The notes under the pieces were generated by a model that was not told where the DNA came from, did no database searches, and saw nothing but the letters and a program-made list of their open reading frames with translations. A stretch of DNA of 64,000 nucleotides from Peptococcaceae bacterium BRH_c4b (GTDB taxonomy: Bacteria > Bacillota > Desulfotomaculia > Desulfotomaculales > Desulfocucumaceae), in contig LADO01000025.1 of NCBI GenBank assembly GCA_000961595.1, forward strand, positions 62,001 through 126,000, in the 5' to 3' direction. Below are positions 1 through 8,542 of this stretch, one piece after another; position 1 is the stretch's first letter; every line of letters begins with the position of its first letter. The position numbers and the translations under genes are program-made.

Positions 1-2
1 AA

Positions 3-638
3 GTTTATTCGGCCAAGTGGCTCGAAGAGCAGCTAACTCAGCGAAAACTGTACATAACGGAACTGCTGCCCCTGGCCTCGGATACTGCTTTGATATTTGC
101 CGGAAAAAGCCCGGAAAGCCTGCAAAACCTTTGTCTGGATCACAAAGCCCGGCTTGTTTATAAAATAAAAGACATGGGCTTTCAGAATGTTTGCCCCATT
201 CCGGTGGAGATGGTGCACGTTCCGGAATGGGCCGATTTGCGCTGCAGGTTTGGCTGCGGCAACTACGGAAAACCCCACTGCCGGCCGGACAGCCTTACAC
301 CTCAAAAAACCAGGGCAATGCTCCGGGACTATACCTATTGCCTGCTCCTGGAAGGGGTTCCACCCACCAGGGATTTTCAGCGCCGTATGCTGAAGGCGGA
401 GCAAGAGGCCTTTAAAGCAGGCTTTTACAAAGCATTTGCCTTTTGGGCAGGGCCGTGCACCCTCTGTGACACCTGCGTTGTAGATGGGAGCTGTCGCAAC
501 ACGAAGGATTCCAGGCCTTCTATGGAAGGGTCGGGGATTGATGTGTTTGAAACGGTGAAACGGGCAGGGCTTGCCCTGCGGACACTGGCAGGCGAAGGGG
601 ATTTTATCAAATACTTCGGGATTTTATTGTTGGAGTGA
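3..638 (+). CDS. DUF2284 cysteine-rich metal-binding protein (5' partial)
   Basis: The open frame runs back to the left edge of the window without a convincing start, so the true N-terminus probably lies outside. The visible part has many cysteines in patterns such as RCRFGCGNYGKPHCRP and GPCTLCDTC, followed by GSCRN, which match the predicted metal-binding DUF2284 family (COG5423 type). Proteins of this family are small, presumably cytoplasmic, and probably bind an iron-sulfur cluster or zinc; no reaction is established. The stop overlaps the start region of the next radical SAM gene, so the two are likely translationally coupled and may work together. Confidence 0.7.
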   Translation, partial: VYSAKWLEEQLTQRKLYITELLPLASDTALIFAGKSPESLQNLCLDHKARLVYKIKDMGFQNVCPIPVEMVHVPEWADLRCRFGCGNYGKPHCRPDSLTPQKTRAMLRDYTYCLLLEGVPPTRDFQRRMLKAEQEAFKAGFYKAFAFWAGPCTLCDTCVVDGSCRNTKDSRPSMEGSGIDVFETVKRAGLALRTLAGEGDFIKYFGILLLE

Positions 639-643
639 TGGCG

Positions 644-1969
644 ATGCGGGTGCTTATGGTTCAAACCCCTTCGGTAGAAGGGTTTTCCCAGGAAAAAGTT
701 TATCCCATTGGAATCGTCACCTTGGCTACCCATCTGAAAATGGCCGGCCATGTAGTTGAACTGCTGGACATGAATATTGAAGTAGACTCCTTTGGCTCAT
801 TAAAGGACAAGTTGTTGGCCTACCGGCCGGAAGTGGTGGGTTTGTCATTGCGCAATATCGACCCTCTGGCCAATAAGACCAGTTCTCTTGTGCCGCCTTT
901 TGTCATCACGGTGCGGCTGGTTGCGGCGCTGCTGCCCCGGGTCTGGATCGTGGCCGGGGGAACGGGCTTTTCACTCTTTCCCGAACGTCTCATGAGTGAA
1001 CTGCCGGAAATTCATTATGGCATTGTCGGCGAAGCCGAAACATCCTTTCCGGCCCTGCTTGCTTCTTTGGATAATCCGCCCGACTTAAAAGGACTGTGTT
1101 ACAGGAAGGGCGAAAAAGTGCTGATCAACCCGCCTTCGAGGGATTACGATATGACCCGGTACGTGGTTCCTTCAAGAGAGTTGCTTGCAACCAAACTTTA
1201 CGAAGGAATCAATAATTACGTTCCTGCCATCGGGATTGAAACCAAACGGGGCTGTCCCCTGAATTGCACTTATTGCGTTTATCCCCAACTCCAGGGTAAA
1301 AAATTGCGCTGCCGCCAAACTGACGGGGTAGTGGATGAAATAGAATTCTTGCATAAAGAGTACGGTATAAAAGATTTTCATTTCAATGACCCGGTGGTGA
1401 ACATTCCTTCCGGTCACCTGGAGGAAATTTGCCGGGAAATACTTCGCCGGAAGCTCAGAATCGCCTGGAGCGGCTTTTTCCGGGAAGACCATATGGATGA
1501 GCGCAATATCCGCCTCTTTGAGGAGGCCGGATGCAACTGTTTTTCCTTTTCTCCGGACGGTCTTTGCGATGAATCGCTGCAGGTTCTGGGCAAAAATCTT
1601 ACTGAAGACGATATTTTAATGGCGGCAACCCTTGCCGCCCGGACGGACGTAGTCACCATGTACCACTTTATGGTCAACGTGCCCGGAGAAAACAGTGAAA
1701 CCATCGGCAAGGGGCTGCGCCTGCTGGAGCGTCTCTATGAATTGCATAGCCTGAAGAGAAATCTGGGAACGGTGGTATTGAACAATATCCGCATCTTGCC
1801 CGGGACTCCCATTGCGGAGATAGCCGGAAAAGAAGGGGTAATCCGGCCCGAAACGGACCTGCTTTATCCTGTATATTACAACCCATGCCCATATGAAACC
1901 CTGCGCTACCGGCTGGAAACCCATCATCTTCACAAAAATGTATTCATGTGGCAGAAAGTGGGGGAGTGA
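644..1969 (+). CDS. B12-binding-domain radical SAM protein
   Basis: The N-terminal ~150 residues look like a cobalamin-binding Rossmann domain (MRVLMVQTPS opening, then VAGGTGFSLFPERLM). A radical SAM core follows, with the cluster motif CPLNCTYC near residue 200. GTG at 635 and ATG at 638 are alternative starts; ATG 644 has the best spacing to a GGAG at 632-635. The family includes methyltransferases and other radical chemistries on lipids, cofactors and peptides; the substrate cannot be read from sequence. The gene sits between the DUF2284 gene and a second radical SAM gene in the same orientation with essentially no spacing, so the three form one transcription unit. Confidence 0.75.
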   Translation: MRVLMVQTPSVEGFSQEKVYPIGIVTLATHLKMAGHVVELLDMNIEVDSFGSLKDKLLAYRPEVVGLSLRNIDPLANKTSSLVPPFVITVRLVAALLPRVWIVAGGTGFSLFPERLMSELPEIHYGIVGEAETSFPALLASLDNPPDLKGLCYRKGEKVLINPPSRDYDMTRYVVPSRELLATKLYEGINNYVPAIGIETKRGCPLNCTYCVYPQLQGKKLRCRQTDGVVDEIEFLHKEYGIKDFHFNDPVVNIPSGHLEEICREILRRKLRIAWSGFFREDHMDERNIRLFEEAGCNCFSFSPDGLCDESLQVLGKNLTEDDILMAATLAARTDVVTMYHFMVNVPGENSETIGKGLRLLERLYELHSLKRNLGTVVLNNIRILPGTPIAEIAGKEGVIRPETDLLYPVYYNPCPYETLRYRLETHHLHKNVFMWQKVGE

Positions 1970-1970
1970 A

Positions 1971-3689
1971 ATGAAAATTCTTTTGCTGGAACATCCGCGC
2001 AAAATCGCTCACGTGCGGTGCAATGATATTGCTAATACACCGCTGTCCTCATGCCTCATTACCGGATCTGCAGCCGGTATGCTGGCCAGCCGGGGACATG
2101 AGATTACCATTGTGGAGGGGTTTCTCGACGGTCTATCGTATGATGAAATCCACCGGGTGGTAAGCGCGTTCGGACCGGATATTATAGGCGTGCACATGGT
2201 GTATCACTGGGAGCGGGATGAAGATCTTTTTAACTTTCTGAGAAAAATCAAGGACGGGGGAAGCACTCCCTTTATAGTTGCGTACGGGTTTTATCCCACC
2301 TTTGCCTTTGAGGAGATCTTCCGGCATTGCCAGGCCATCGACGCGGTCATTTTGGGAGAGCCGGAATATACCTTTGCCCGGCTGGCGGAGAAACCTTATC
2401 CCGGGGCTGAACTGCAAGAGATTCCCGGGCTGGCCTGGCAGGACGGGTCCGGCACTATCTGTGCACAGCGCCGGGAGCCTGTGGCGAACCTGGACCTGCT
2501 GCCATTCCCCGTCCGTACAAAAGCCATGCTGCGTTTGCCGGAAATCAACATAGAAGGCAGCCGGGGGTGCTATGGGGGATGCACTTTTTGCTATATCAAT
2601 CCCTATTACAGCGGAAAGGGGACACACCTCTCATTAGAGCCTGGCTTTGGGGGTCAGAGGAATGTCCCCGATGTACAGGGGACACACCTCTCTTTAGGGA
2701 CTGACTTTGGGGCCGGAGGAATGTCCCCAATTAATGCCTGTTTTGGGGGTCAGAGGAATGTCCCCGATTTAATGGCTTCGGGGTCAGAGGAATGTCCCCA
2801 ACTTATGAATGTCTCCGGTATTTCCGGTTCTACCCGGTGGCGGGGGCGTAGTCCGGAGAACATTGTGGCGGAGATTGACCGGCTGATGGCTGAATGCGGG
2901 AAAAGGGACTTCTATTTTGTCGACCCCAACTTTTTTGGTCCCGGCCGGCAAGGCCAGGACCGTGCGCTCCGGTTGGCCTCCCTGCTAAAGGAGCGCAACA
3001 TTCGATTCGGTATCGAGGCCCGGGTGAACGACATCCACGAGCAAACCATCAGCGCCCTTGTAAAAGCGGGTTTGCGCCACATACTGATCGGCCTGGAGAG
3101 CGGAAAGGATGAGTCGCTTAGACGGTTGAACAAAATGACCACTGTGGCCCAAAATGAAAAAGCGCTGAAGATTCTCCGGCTGCATGGGATAGAGCCCAAT
3201 GTGGGTTTTATTATGTTTGAGCCCGATTCTTCCCTGGGAGACATCCGCATAAACCTTGATTTTTTACAAAGAAATGCTTTGCTTGAAGAGTTAGCCATTA
3301 CTGCCAATGTGCTTTACCACCCGCAAATTATCCTGCAGGGCACCCGGGCTTACCACAAACTTCAGGAGGAAGGGCGGCTGAAACTATTTTCCACCACATA
3401 TGAAGGGACGGCTTGTTTTGCCGACCACCAGGTTGCGGTGCTGGCACAAATCATGAGCGGGATTACCAATTCTCTTTTTGTCAAGATGGATGGCATCTGG
3501 AGCGGGAAGGAAGAAGAGCCAAAAGAGGCGCAGTTGCTTTATATGAAATTAAATAGTGCTCTGATAAAATATTTTACTGATGCCTTAGATCGATTGGAGA
3601 ACGGAAAACAATATACGCCGGAAGACATCGCAGATTTGGTTTGTGAAGCTGAACAAGAGATCAATAACACCTTTTCAGGGGGCAAATAA
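1971..3689 (+). CDS. B12-binding radical SAM protein with in-frame repeat insertion
   Basis: The start ATG 1971 has GGGGGAG just upstream at 1960-1966, one base after the previous gene's stop; an upstream in-frame ATG at 1893 would overlap that gene heavily. Residues 1-170 resemble a B12-binding domain. The radical SAM cluster motif is CYGGCTFCYINPYY at about residue 202. Directly after it, about 75 residues (bases 2618 to about 2842) are encoded by tandem copies of a dispersed DNA repeat; the normal core resumes at RWRGRSPENIVAEID. The frame stays open through the insertion, so a full-length protein can be made, but the insert lies close to the catalytic cluster and activity is uncertain. 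Substrate unknown. Confidence 0.7.
   Translation: MKILLLEHPRKIAHVRCNDIANTPLSSCLITGSAAGMLASRGHEITIVEGFLDGLSYDEIHRVVSAFGPDIIGVHMVYHWERDEDLFNFLRKIKDGGSTPFIVAYGFYPTFAFEEIFRHCQAIDAVILGEPEYTFARLAEKPYPGAELQEIPGLAWQDGSGTICAQRREPVANLDLLPFPVRTKAMLRLPEINIEGSRGCYGGCTFCYINPYYSGKGTHLSLEPGFGGQRNVPDVQGTHLSLGTDFGAGGMSPINACFGGQRNVPDLMASGSEECPQLMNVSGISGSTRWRGRSPENIVAEIDRLMAECGKRDFYFVDPNFFGPGRQGQDRALRLASLLKERNIRFGIEARVNDIHEQTISALVKAGLRHILIGLESGKDESLRRLNKMTTVAQNEKALKILRLHGIEPNVGFIMFEPDSSLGDIRINLDFLQRNALLEELAITANVLYHPQIILQGTRAYHKLQEEGRLKLFSTTYEGTACFADHQVAVLAQIMSGITNSLFVKMDGIWSGKEEEPKEAQLLYMKLNSALIKYFTDALDRLENGKQYTPEDIADLVCEAEQEINNTFSGGK
2618..2800 (+). repeat. Dispersed GGGGACACACCTCT / AGAGGAATGTCCCC repeat block inside a CDS
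   Basis: GGGGACACACCTCT occurs at 2618-2631 and 2678-2691. The companion AGAGGAATGTCCCC occurs at 2656-2669, 2752-2765 and 2786-2799, with a one-base variant at 2715-2728. The same words recur at 7623-7687, 53891-54032 and near 56096. Here the block was tolerated because it has no stop codon in the host frame. Confidence 0.85.
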
Positions 3690-3800
3690 CAGTTGATAGA
3701 TACATAGAAAAATATACCCTTTTATGACATAATATTCCCATGATAAGGATTGGTTCAGCAAACCCTAAATTAAGCCAGTTTAATGAAAAAATAATAAAAA

Positions 3801-3837
3801 AATGCACATGGTTTGCAAAAAAACAGAAAAAGTTAAA
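3801..3837 (+). repeat. 37-bp remnant of the mutase small-subunit 3' end
   Basis: This stretch equals 19513-19549, the last codons and stop of the second B12-binding subunit gene, at 36 of 37 positions. It has no coding context here. The surrounding 3690-4000 holds no other gene that I can recognise. Confidence 0.75.
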
Positions 3838-3930
3838 CGTTAAAAGCCAAAATTGAAATCACATAGGTTTGCTAGTCGCGACTTCATTCTTCTGGGGCAA
3901 TCAAAAATCTTGCGGGTAGATATTGTTAAG

Positions 3931-3970
3931 GCTCAACAGGCAGCGAAAATCCGTCAGTTGAGCTTTTTTT
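3931..3970 (+). terminator. Probable rho-independent terminator
   Basis: GGCTCAAC and GTTGAGC form a stem around a roughly 20-base loop, followed by a run of seven T. It lies about 240 bases downstream of the radical SAM gene and could end that transcript or belong to the decayed DNA around it. Confidence 0.55.
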
Positions 3971-4000
3971 CGCGCAAAACTTCCGATTGGCCCCTTTAAG

Positions 4001-4075
4001 ATTTCATCCAGAGTGGTCCCTTTGTATCCCTTCTCCATTAAAATCTGAGATGCCACGTGAAGAATCTGCTGTCAT
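4001..4075 (-). pseudogene. tetR remnant (N-terminal part only)
   Basis: The minus strand here matches the first codons of the intact tetR gene (10213-10305), but about 18 bases inside the N-terminal coding region are missing and everything downstream is gone. The non-coding DNA upstream of tetR (4076-4258) is also conserved against 10306-10500. This is the decayed regulator of duplicate copy A. Confidence 0.85.
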
Positions 4076-4260
4076 TGCGGGGTTTCCTCTCTCTCCTGGA
4101 TAAAGCAATTATACTTACCGGATAATGGAAAACTGAAAATCAATCTGCAAATTAGTGTTTCATACGATAATATGCCAGTTGGAACAATAAGACAAGCGTG
4201 TAGAAAACGGATTCAAAAAAGCGCTTTTGGAGATGTCAAGAAAATCCTAAAAAAAACAGA

Positions 4261-4289
4261 TTGACACCGGATAGTTTATTAGATAAGAT
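4261..4289 (+). promoter_or_regulatory. Sigma-70-type promoter of meaB
   Basis: A consensus TTGACA at 4261-4266 is followed after 17 bases by TAAGAT at 4284-4289. The -10 box runs into the large palindrome described separately, so a repressor bound there would block RNA polymerase. Confidence 0.75.
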
Positions 4290-4331
4290 TTACTAAACGG
4301 TTAGTAGAATACTAACCGTTTAGTAAATCTT
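4285..4331. promoter_or_regulatory. TetR-type operator, perfect 22-bp inverted repeat
   Basis: The arms 4285-4306 and 4310-4331 are exact reverse complements around a 3-base centre. Each arm contains ACTAAACGGTTAGT, itself nearly palindromic, which would suit two TetR dimers. The same core appears in copy B beside the intact tetR. Binding by that TetR is inferred. Confidence 0.75.
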
Positions 4332-4372
4332 AAGCTTGTAGTAAAAATAATTTTAATACCAAGGTGGTAAAA

Positions 4373-5404
4373 ATGCTTCAGGGCTTACTGGAAAATTTTA
4401 TAAACGGGGATATGAGGGCTGCTGGCAGGTTGATTTCCCTGGTTGAAAACGGGGACCCGCGGGCCTGGCATATCATGCAATTCATCAGTCAGTATACGGG
4501 CAACGCATATATCATGGGTATTACCGGGCCGCCCGGGGCTGGTAAAAGCACCACTGTGGACAAATTGATAAGCATTTTCAGAAAACATCATAATACAGTG
4601 GGAGTGGTCTGCGTGGATCCTACCAGCCCTTTCACAGGCGGTGCTTTTTTGGGCGACCGGATCAGAATGCAGCGGGTAACCGGGGATGAAAACGTTTTTA
4701 TACGCAGCCTTGCAAACCGCGGGGCACTGGGAGGACTGGCGCCAAAGGCCAAAGAGGTGGTGCAGATTCTCGACGCCTTCGGCATGGAGGTAATCATAGT
4801 TGAAACTGTTGGGGCCGGGCAGGTTGAAGCCGACATCATCAATCTGTCGGACACAACCATAGTGGTGACTGTTCCCGGTCTGGGCGACCAGATACAGGCG
4901 CTGAAGGCGGGGATTTTGGAGATCGCGGATCTGCTTGTGGTAAATAAGGCCGACCGGGAAGGTGCAAGCGACACCGTACGGGATCTGAACACGATGCTGG
5001 ATTGGATGCCGCCCGAAAAATGGCGTCCAAAAGTCCTGTCCACTGTAGCCACCAGGAATCAAGGCATCGGTAAAGTCTATGAAGCCATCCAGGAACACAA
5101 AAACCACTTGCTCCAGACAGGCAAATGGGGGGTGTTGCGCCGGAAACGTATTGAGTCTCACTGTTTTACCATAATGGAAAATGTTCTTAGAGAACATGTA
5201 GACAAAAAAGTAAAGGAGGTTGCGGAATTAAAAGAACTGCTGGAACAAGCCAGGGAAGGAAAGCTGGATCCCTATAGCTCGGCTGACAATATTCTAAAAA
5301 TCCTTTTTAGCCAGTTGGAAAACAAATGGGCTTTGTCACCCGTCAGCCGGGCCATGTCTGGTTTGCCGATAAGCCCGGCTGATAATTCTTTTTTCCGGGG
5401 GTGA
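4373..5404 (+). CDS. meaB: MeaB/ArgK-type G-protein chaperone of B12-dependent mutase
   Basis: The 343-residue protein has a P-loop (GPPGAGKST, from about residue 52), the VDPTSPFTGG segment, IIVETVGAGQ as switch region and a NKAD guanine-specificity motif. These are the hallmarks of the MeaB family, which loads and protects adenosylcobalamin on acyl-CoA mutases using GTP. ATG 4373 follows AAGGTGG at 4361-4367; a GTG at 4364 is less likely. It is the only intact copy in the window, since the second copy (10614 on) has lost its P-loop. It therefore probably serves both mutases encoded 10-15 kb downstream. It is expressed from a promoter overlapped by the TetR-type operator. Confidence 0.92.
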   Translation: MLQGLLENFINGDMRAAGRLISLVENGDPRAWHIMQFISQYTGNAYIMGITGPPGAGKSTTVDKLISIFRKHHNTVGVVCVDPTSPFTGGAFLGDRIRMQRVTGDENVFIRSLANRGALGGLAPKAKEVVQILDAFGMEVIIVETVGAGQVEADIINLSDTTIVVTVPGLGDQIQALKAGILEIADLLVVNKADREGASDTVRDLNTMLDWMPPEKWRPKVLSTVATRNQGIGKVYEAIQEHKNHLLQTGKWGVLRRKRIESHCFTIMENVLREHVDKKVKEVAELKELLEQAREGKLDPYSSADNILKILFSQLENKWALSPVSRAMSGLPISPADNSFFRG

Positions 5405-5444
5405 TGGGGGGAGTCCTGATAAGTGGAGGATTTTAGGATTCCAA

Positions 5445-5509
5445 TCTCAGACATTCCCATTAAGGATCTTGATTATCTTCGCGACTTGGGCTTCCCTGGA
5501 GAATACCCC
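5445..5509 (+). pseudogene. Fragment of mutase 1 N-terminus
   Basis: The sequence matches mutase 1 codons at 14253-14345 (SDIPIKD..DLDYLRDLGFPGEYP) with an internal deletion of about 27 bases between two AAGGA words, and then stops at TAA. It follows directly on the meaB copy and shows that the duplicated block once reached into a mutase gene. Confidence 0.85.
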
Positions 5510-5529
5510 TAATAATATCCCAGCGCTGG

Positions 5530-6102
5530 CAGCGGGTTGCCCCACCTGCCTATAACTCTGCTCTCTTTCGTAGATTTCCGCATTTTCGCGTGTGTCTGGG
5601 CAGCCGCCGCACTCAAAGCTGCCGGTGCGGTAGGATAGTCCTGAAATATGAAAGCTCATAAATTTAGCCTTCTGTACTTCCTCCCGGGCTAGCTGGGTCA
5701 CGCCGATGGTGCCCATAATATGATGATAATCTGGAACAATCACCGGCAAGCTTAAAATCGCTCAAAAGCCGCCTTGATACCCTGATTGGCTGCCACACCA
5801 CCCTGAAAAACCACCGGGGGCAGTATTTCCTTGCCTTTTCCCACATTGTTCAGATAGTTACGGACCAAAGCCTTGCACAGTCCGTTAATGATATCCGGAA
5901 GACGGTGTCCCATTTGCTGTTTGTAAATCATGTCCGATTCAGCGAAAACTGTGCACCTGCCAGCTATTCTTACCGGTGTAGCGGAGCTCAGTGCAAGTTC
6001 CCCAAAATCTGTAATAGGTATGTTCAGCCGGGATGCCTGCTGATCCAGAAAGGAGCTGGTCCTAGCTGCACATACCGTATTCATATGCAAAATCTGTGAC
6101 AA
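5530..6102 (-). pseudogene. Truncated, frameshifted CoA-dehydratase activase (BadF/BcrAD/HgdC family)
   Basis: One minus-strand frame (6102 to 5752) encodes CAARTSSFLDQQA, FGELALSS, CTVFAESD and VVFQGGVAANQGIKAAFE. These are typical of the ATPase that activates 2-hydroxyacyl-CoA dehydratases and benzoyl-CoA-reductase-like enzymes. A second frame continues with VIVPDYHHIMGTIGVTQLA and a C-terminal FECGGCP. The frame change is near 5750. The N-terminal nucleotide-binding half is missing. The gene is dead, but it suggests that a 2-hydroxyacyl-CoA dehydratase or aryl-CoA reductase system once existed nearby. Confidence 0.75.
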
Positions 6103-6250
6103 TACCGTTACGCATAATAATAATTTTGGAGTTATGTTATTTTTTTGTTCATGTCAATAATTATCGCGCAGGAACTTTATACAGATAGACACTACGGGGC
6201 TATAGTTCTTTATTTTATACGTTTTTAGAGAATGAATTTTTCCGGCGGAC

Positions 6251-6267
6251 TGGCATGTTTTTTGTTG
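6251..6267 (+). promoter_or_regulatory. Weak sigma-54-like promoter upstream of acyl-CoA dehydrogenase
   Basis: TGGCATG, four bases, then TTGTT resembles the -24/-12 consensus except that the -12 GC is GT. It lies about 90 bases before the dehydrogenase start. The rest of 6103-6344 shows nothing else recognisable. Tentative. Confidence 0.3.
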
Positions 6268-6344
6268 TTCTTTTAATGTAAAACCAGGGACTACAAGGCC
6301 TTTGCAGGGCTGCATCACCCTGTCAAAAACAAGGAGGAGTGGCT

Positions 6345-7484
6345 GTGTTTTTTAATTTAACGGAAGAGCAGGAGCTATTGAAAAAAACGGTAAGGGACTT
6401 TGCAGAAAAAGAAATTACTCCCAAGGCTGCTGAAATGGACGAGAAGGAAGAATACGACTGGAGTTTATGGAATAAAATGGCCGATATGGGCCTTTGTGGC
6501 ATACCTTACCCCGATGATTATGAGGGTGCGGGGATGGATAATATAAGTTACGCTATAGCCGTAGAAGAACTCAGCCGGGTTTGTGCTTCCAGTGGCGTGA
6601 TTATTTCGGCCCACACATCTTTATGTGCCTGGCCAATATATCATTTTGGAACAGAGGAGCAGAAACAAAAATACCTCGTTCCCCTGACTAATGGTGAGAA
6701 AATTGGGGCCATGGGTTTAACCGAGCCTGCTGCAGGTACCGATGCGGGAGCGACCAAAACAACTGCGGTTCTCGACGGGGACGAATACGTGCTTAACGGC
6801 ACAAAAATATTTATTACTAATGCCTTTTACGCGGATACTTATGTGGTTATCGCGGTTACGGATAAAAGCCTCGAGCATAAGGGCATATCCGCCTTTATAG
6901 TGGAAAAGGGAACCCCTGGGTTTACCTTTGGTAAGAAAGAACATAAACTTGGTATCCGCGCATCTGCCACGTATGAACTGGTATTTGAAAACTGCCGCAT
7001 TCCTAAGGAAAACCTGCTGGGGCAGGAAGGCATGGGCTTTAAGCTAATCATGATGACTCTCGACGGGGGACGCATAGGTATTGCCGCTCAGGCTCTTGGC
7101 ATTGCTCAGGGAGCTTTTGAGGCAGCTCTTGAGTACAGTAAAATCCGGGAGCAATTCGGCGAGCCTATTTCAGCAAATCAAGGCATACAGTGGATGCTGG
7201 CGGACATGGCCACTAGAATTGATGCATCAAGGCTGCTGATATATAGGGCTGCCTGGCTGAAGGACAACAATATGCCATACAGTAAAGAAGCCGCCATGGC
7301 CAAAGTGTATGCTTCGGAAGCGGCCATGTGGGTCACCACCAAGGCGGTACAGATCTTCGGCGGCTACGGCTACACCAGAGAATACCCGGTTGAGCGTATG
7401 ATGCGGGATGCCAAGATTACTGAGATTTATGAGGGCACCAGTGAGGTGCAACGCATGGTTATTGCAGCCAATATTTTGAAATAA
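6345..7484 (+). CDS. Short-chain (butyryl-CoA-type) acyl-CoA dehydrogenase
   Basis: A 379-residue FAD flavoprotein of the acyl-CoA dehydrogenase family, which introduces a C2-C3 double bond into an acyl-CoA. It shows the usual [12 protein letters not shown] and FITNA flavin and substrate segments. The C-terminal [13 protein letters not shown] supplies the catalytic Glu (EGTSE). GTG 6345 sits seven bases after AAGGAGG; GTG 6339 is too close. The genes for EtfB and EtfA follow, giving a complete electron outlet. Isobutyryl- or butyryl-CoA is a sensible substrate because an isobutyryl-CoA-type mutase is encoded in the same region, but specificity is inferred. Confidence 0.88.
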   Translation: MFFNLTEEQELLKKTVRDFAEKEITPKAAEMDEKEEYDWSLWNKMADMGLCGIPYPDDYEGAGMDNISYAIAVEELSRVCASSGVIISAHTSLCAWPIYHFGTEEQKQKYLVPLTNGEKIGAMGLTEPAAGTDAGATKTTAVLDGDEYVLNGTKIFITNAFYADTYVVIAVTDKSLEHKGISAFIVEKGTPGFTFGKKEHKLGIRASATYELVFENCRIPKENLLGQEGMGFKLIMMTLDGGRIGIAAQALGIAQGAFEAALEYSKIREQFGEPISANQGIQWMLADMATRIDASRLLIYRAAWLKDNNMPYSKEAAMAKVYASEAAMWVTTKAVQIFGGYGYTREYPVERMMRDAKITEIYEGTSEVQRMVIAANILK

Positions 7485-7622
7485 CACGGTAGTATACTGC
7501 TCCCGGGCAAACTGTACGCAGTAACAACTTTCAGAAGATCCCGGGAGATTAAACGTTTTATAATGTAGTAATGAATAGCAGTGCGCAGACTTTTGCGCAT
7601 CAAGTCAGCAGAACATTAATTG

Positions 7623-7687
7623 GGGACATTCCTTTTCGAATTCGTTAATAAGTTAGGAATTTAGCTAACCCAAGAAGGTGTGTCCCC
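7623..7687. repeat. GGGGACATTCC ... GGTGTGTCCCC repeat unit upstream of etfB
   Basis: One unit of the dispersed repeat, with GGGGACATTCC at its left end and GGTGTGTCCCC at its right end, lies in the 220-base gap between the dehydrogenase and etfB and ends about 20 bases before the etfB start. Confidence 0.75.
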
Positions 7688-7706
7688 TTACCTTAGGAGG
7701 AAGACA

Positions 7707-8477
7707 ATGAAAATTGTTGTTTTAATGAAACAAGTATTTGATACCGAGGCCAAGATAACTATTGACGGCAGCGGAAAAATTAACAAACAGGGTGTCAGCC
7801 TGATCATGAACCCCTACGATGAATATGCCGTGGAACTGGGTTTGCGCATCAAAGAAAAACTTAAGGGAGACGTGACTGTGGTAAGCGTCGGCGGTCCGGA
7901 AGTCCAGGATGCGCTGCGTCAGTGTCTGGCCATGGGTGCGGATAAGGCTATACTGGTAGATCCCGGCACTGATGATATTGACGAATTCACCACTGCCACC
8001 ATTCTGGCCAAAGCAGTGGGCAGCCTGGAATACGATATAATTCTCGGAGGATTTAAGGCCATTGACGACGGTTCGGTTCAGGTGTGCGGCAGGGTGGCGG
8101 AAATTCTGGGCATACCCGTGGTTAACGTTGTTACCCAGGCCGAGGTGGAAGATGGCAAAGCCGTGGCTACCTGCGATATTGACGGTGGCAGTGCCGTAAT
8201 TGAAGTTAATCTGCCTGCAGTTTTAACCGCCCAAAAGGGTGGGATCGAACCCCGCTATCCCTCCATGAAGGGGATTATGCAGGCCAAGAAGAAACCCATG
8301 CAAAAAATAGGTCTTGTTGATATTGGCCTGGACGCTGCGCAGATTGCTCCAAAGGTCAAAACCCTAAGCTTCTTTATGCCCGCTGCCAGGGAGGCCGGTA
8401 AAATTGTTCCCGGCGAGCCTGCTGAAGCTGTATGTGAATTGGCCAGGCTCTTAAGGGAAGAAGCCAAGGCTATATAG
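7707..8477 (+). CDS. etfB: Electron transfer flavoprotein beta subunit
   Basis: The protein begins MKIVVLMKQVFDTEAKI and has the EtfB hallmarks: NPYDEYAVE, the AMGADKAILV segment and LPAVLTAQKGGIEPRYPS. It pairs with EtfA to accept electrons from acyl-CoA dehydrogenases. The start at 7707 follows TAGGAGGAAG; a longer frame from 7680 would begin inside the repeat unit and is rejected. At 256 residues its length is normal. It lies between the dehydrogenase and etfA in one transcription unit. Confidence 0.95.
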   Translation: MKIVVLMKQVFDTEAKITIDGSGKINKQGVSLIMNPYDEYAVELGLRIKEKLKGDVTVVSVGGPEVQDALRQCLAMGADKAILVDPGTDDIDEFTTATILAKAVGSLEYDIILGGFKAIDDGSVQVCGRVAEILGIPVVNVVTQAEVEDGKAVATCDIDGGSAVIEVNLPAVLTAQKGGIEPRYPSMKGIMQAKKKPMQKIGLVDIGLDAAQIAPKVKTLSFFMPAAREAGKIVPGEPAEAVCELARLLREEAKAI

Positions 8478-8542
8478 TATAAGGGACGGATTTTTATCAT
8501 TACATAGGAACGTTTACCGACAGATAGGAGGTTTTTTATAGT

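Noticed and set aside
1893-1970. Upstream start for the second radical SAM gene
   Set aside because: It would overlap the preceding gene by 77 bases and adds residues unlike a B12-binding domain; ATG 1971 has a proper ribosome site.
4385-5197. Long minus-strand frame (270 codons) over meaB
   Set aside because: It is antisense to a clear G-protein, has no recognisable domain, and the same shadow recurs over the meaB pseudogene, as expected from shared DNA.
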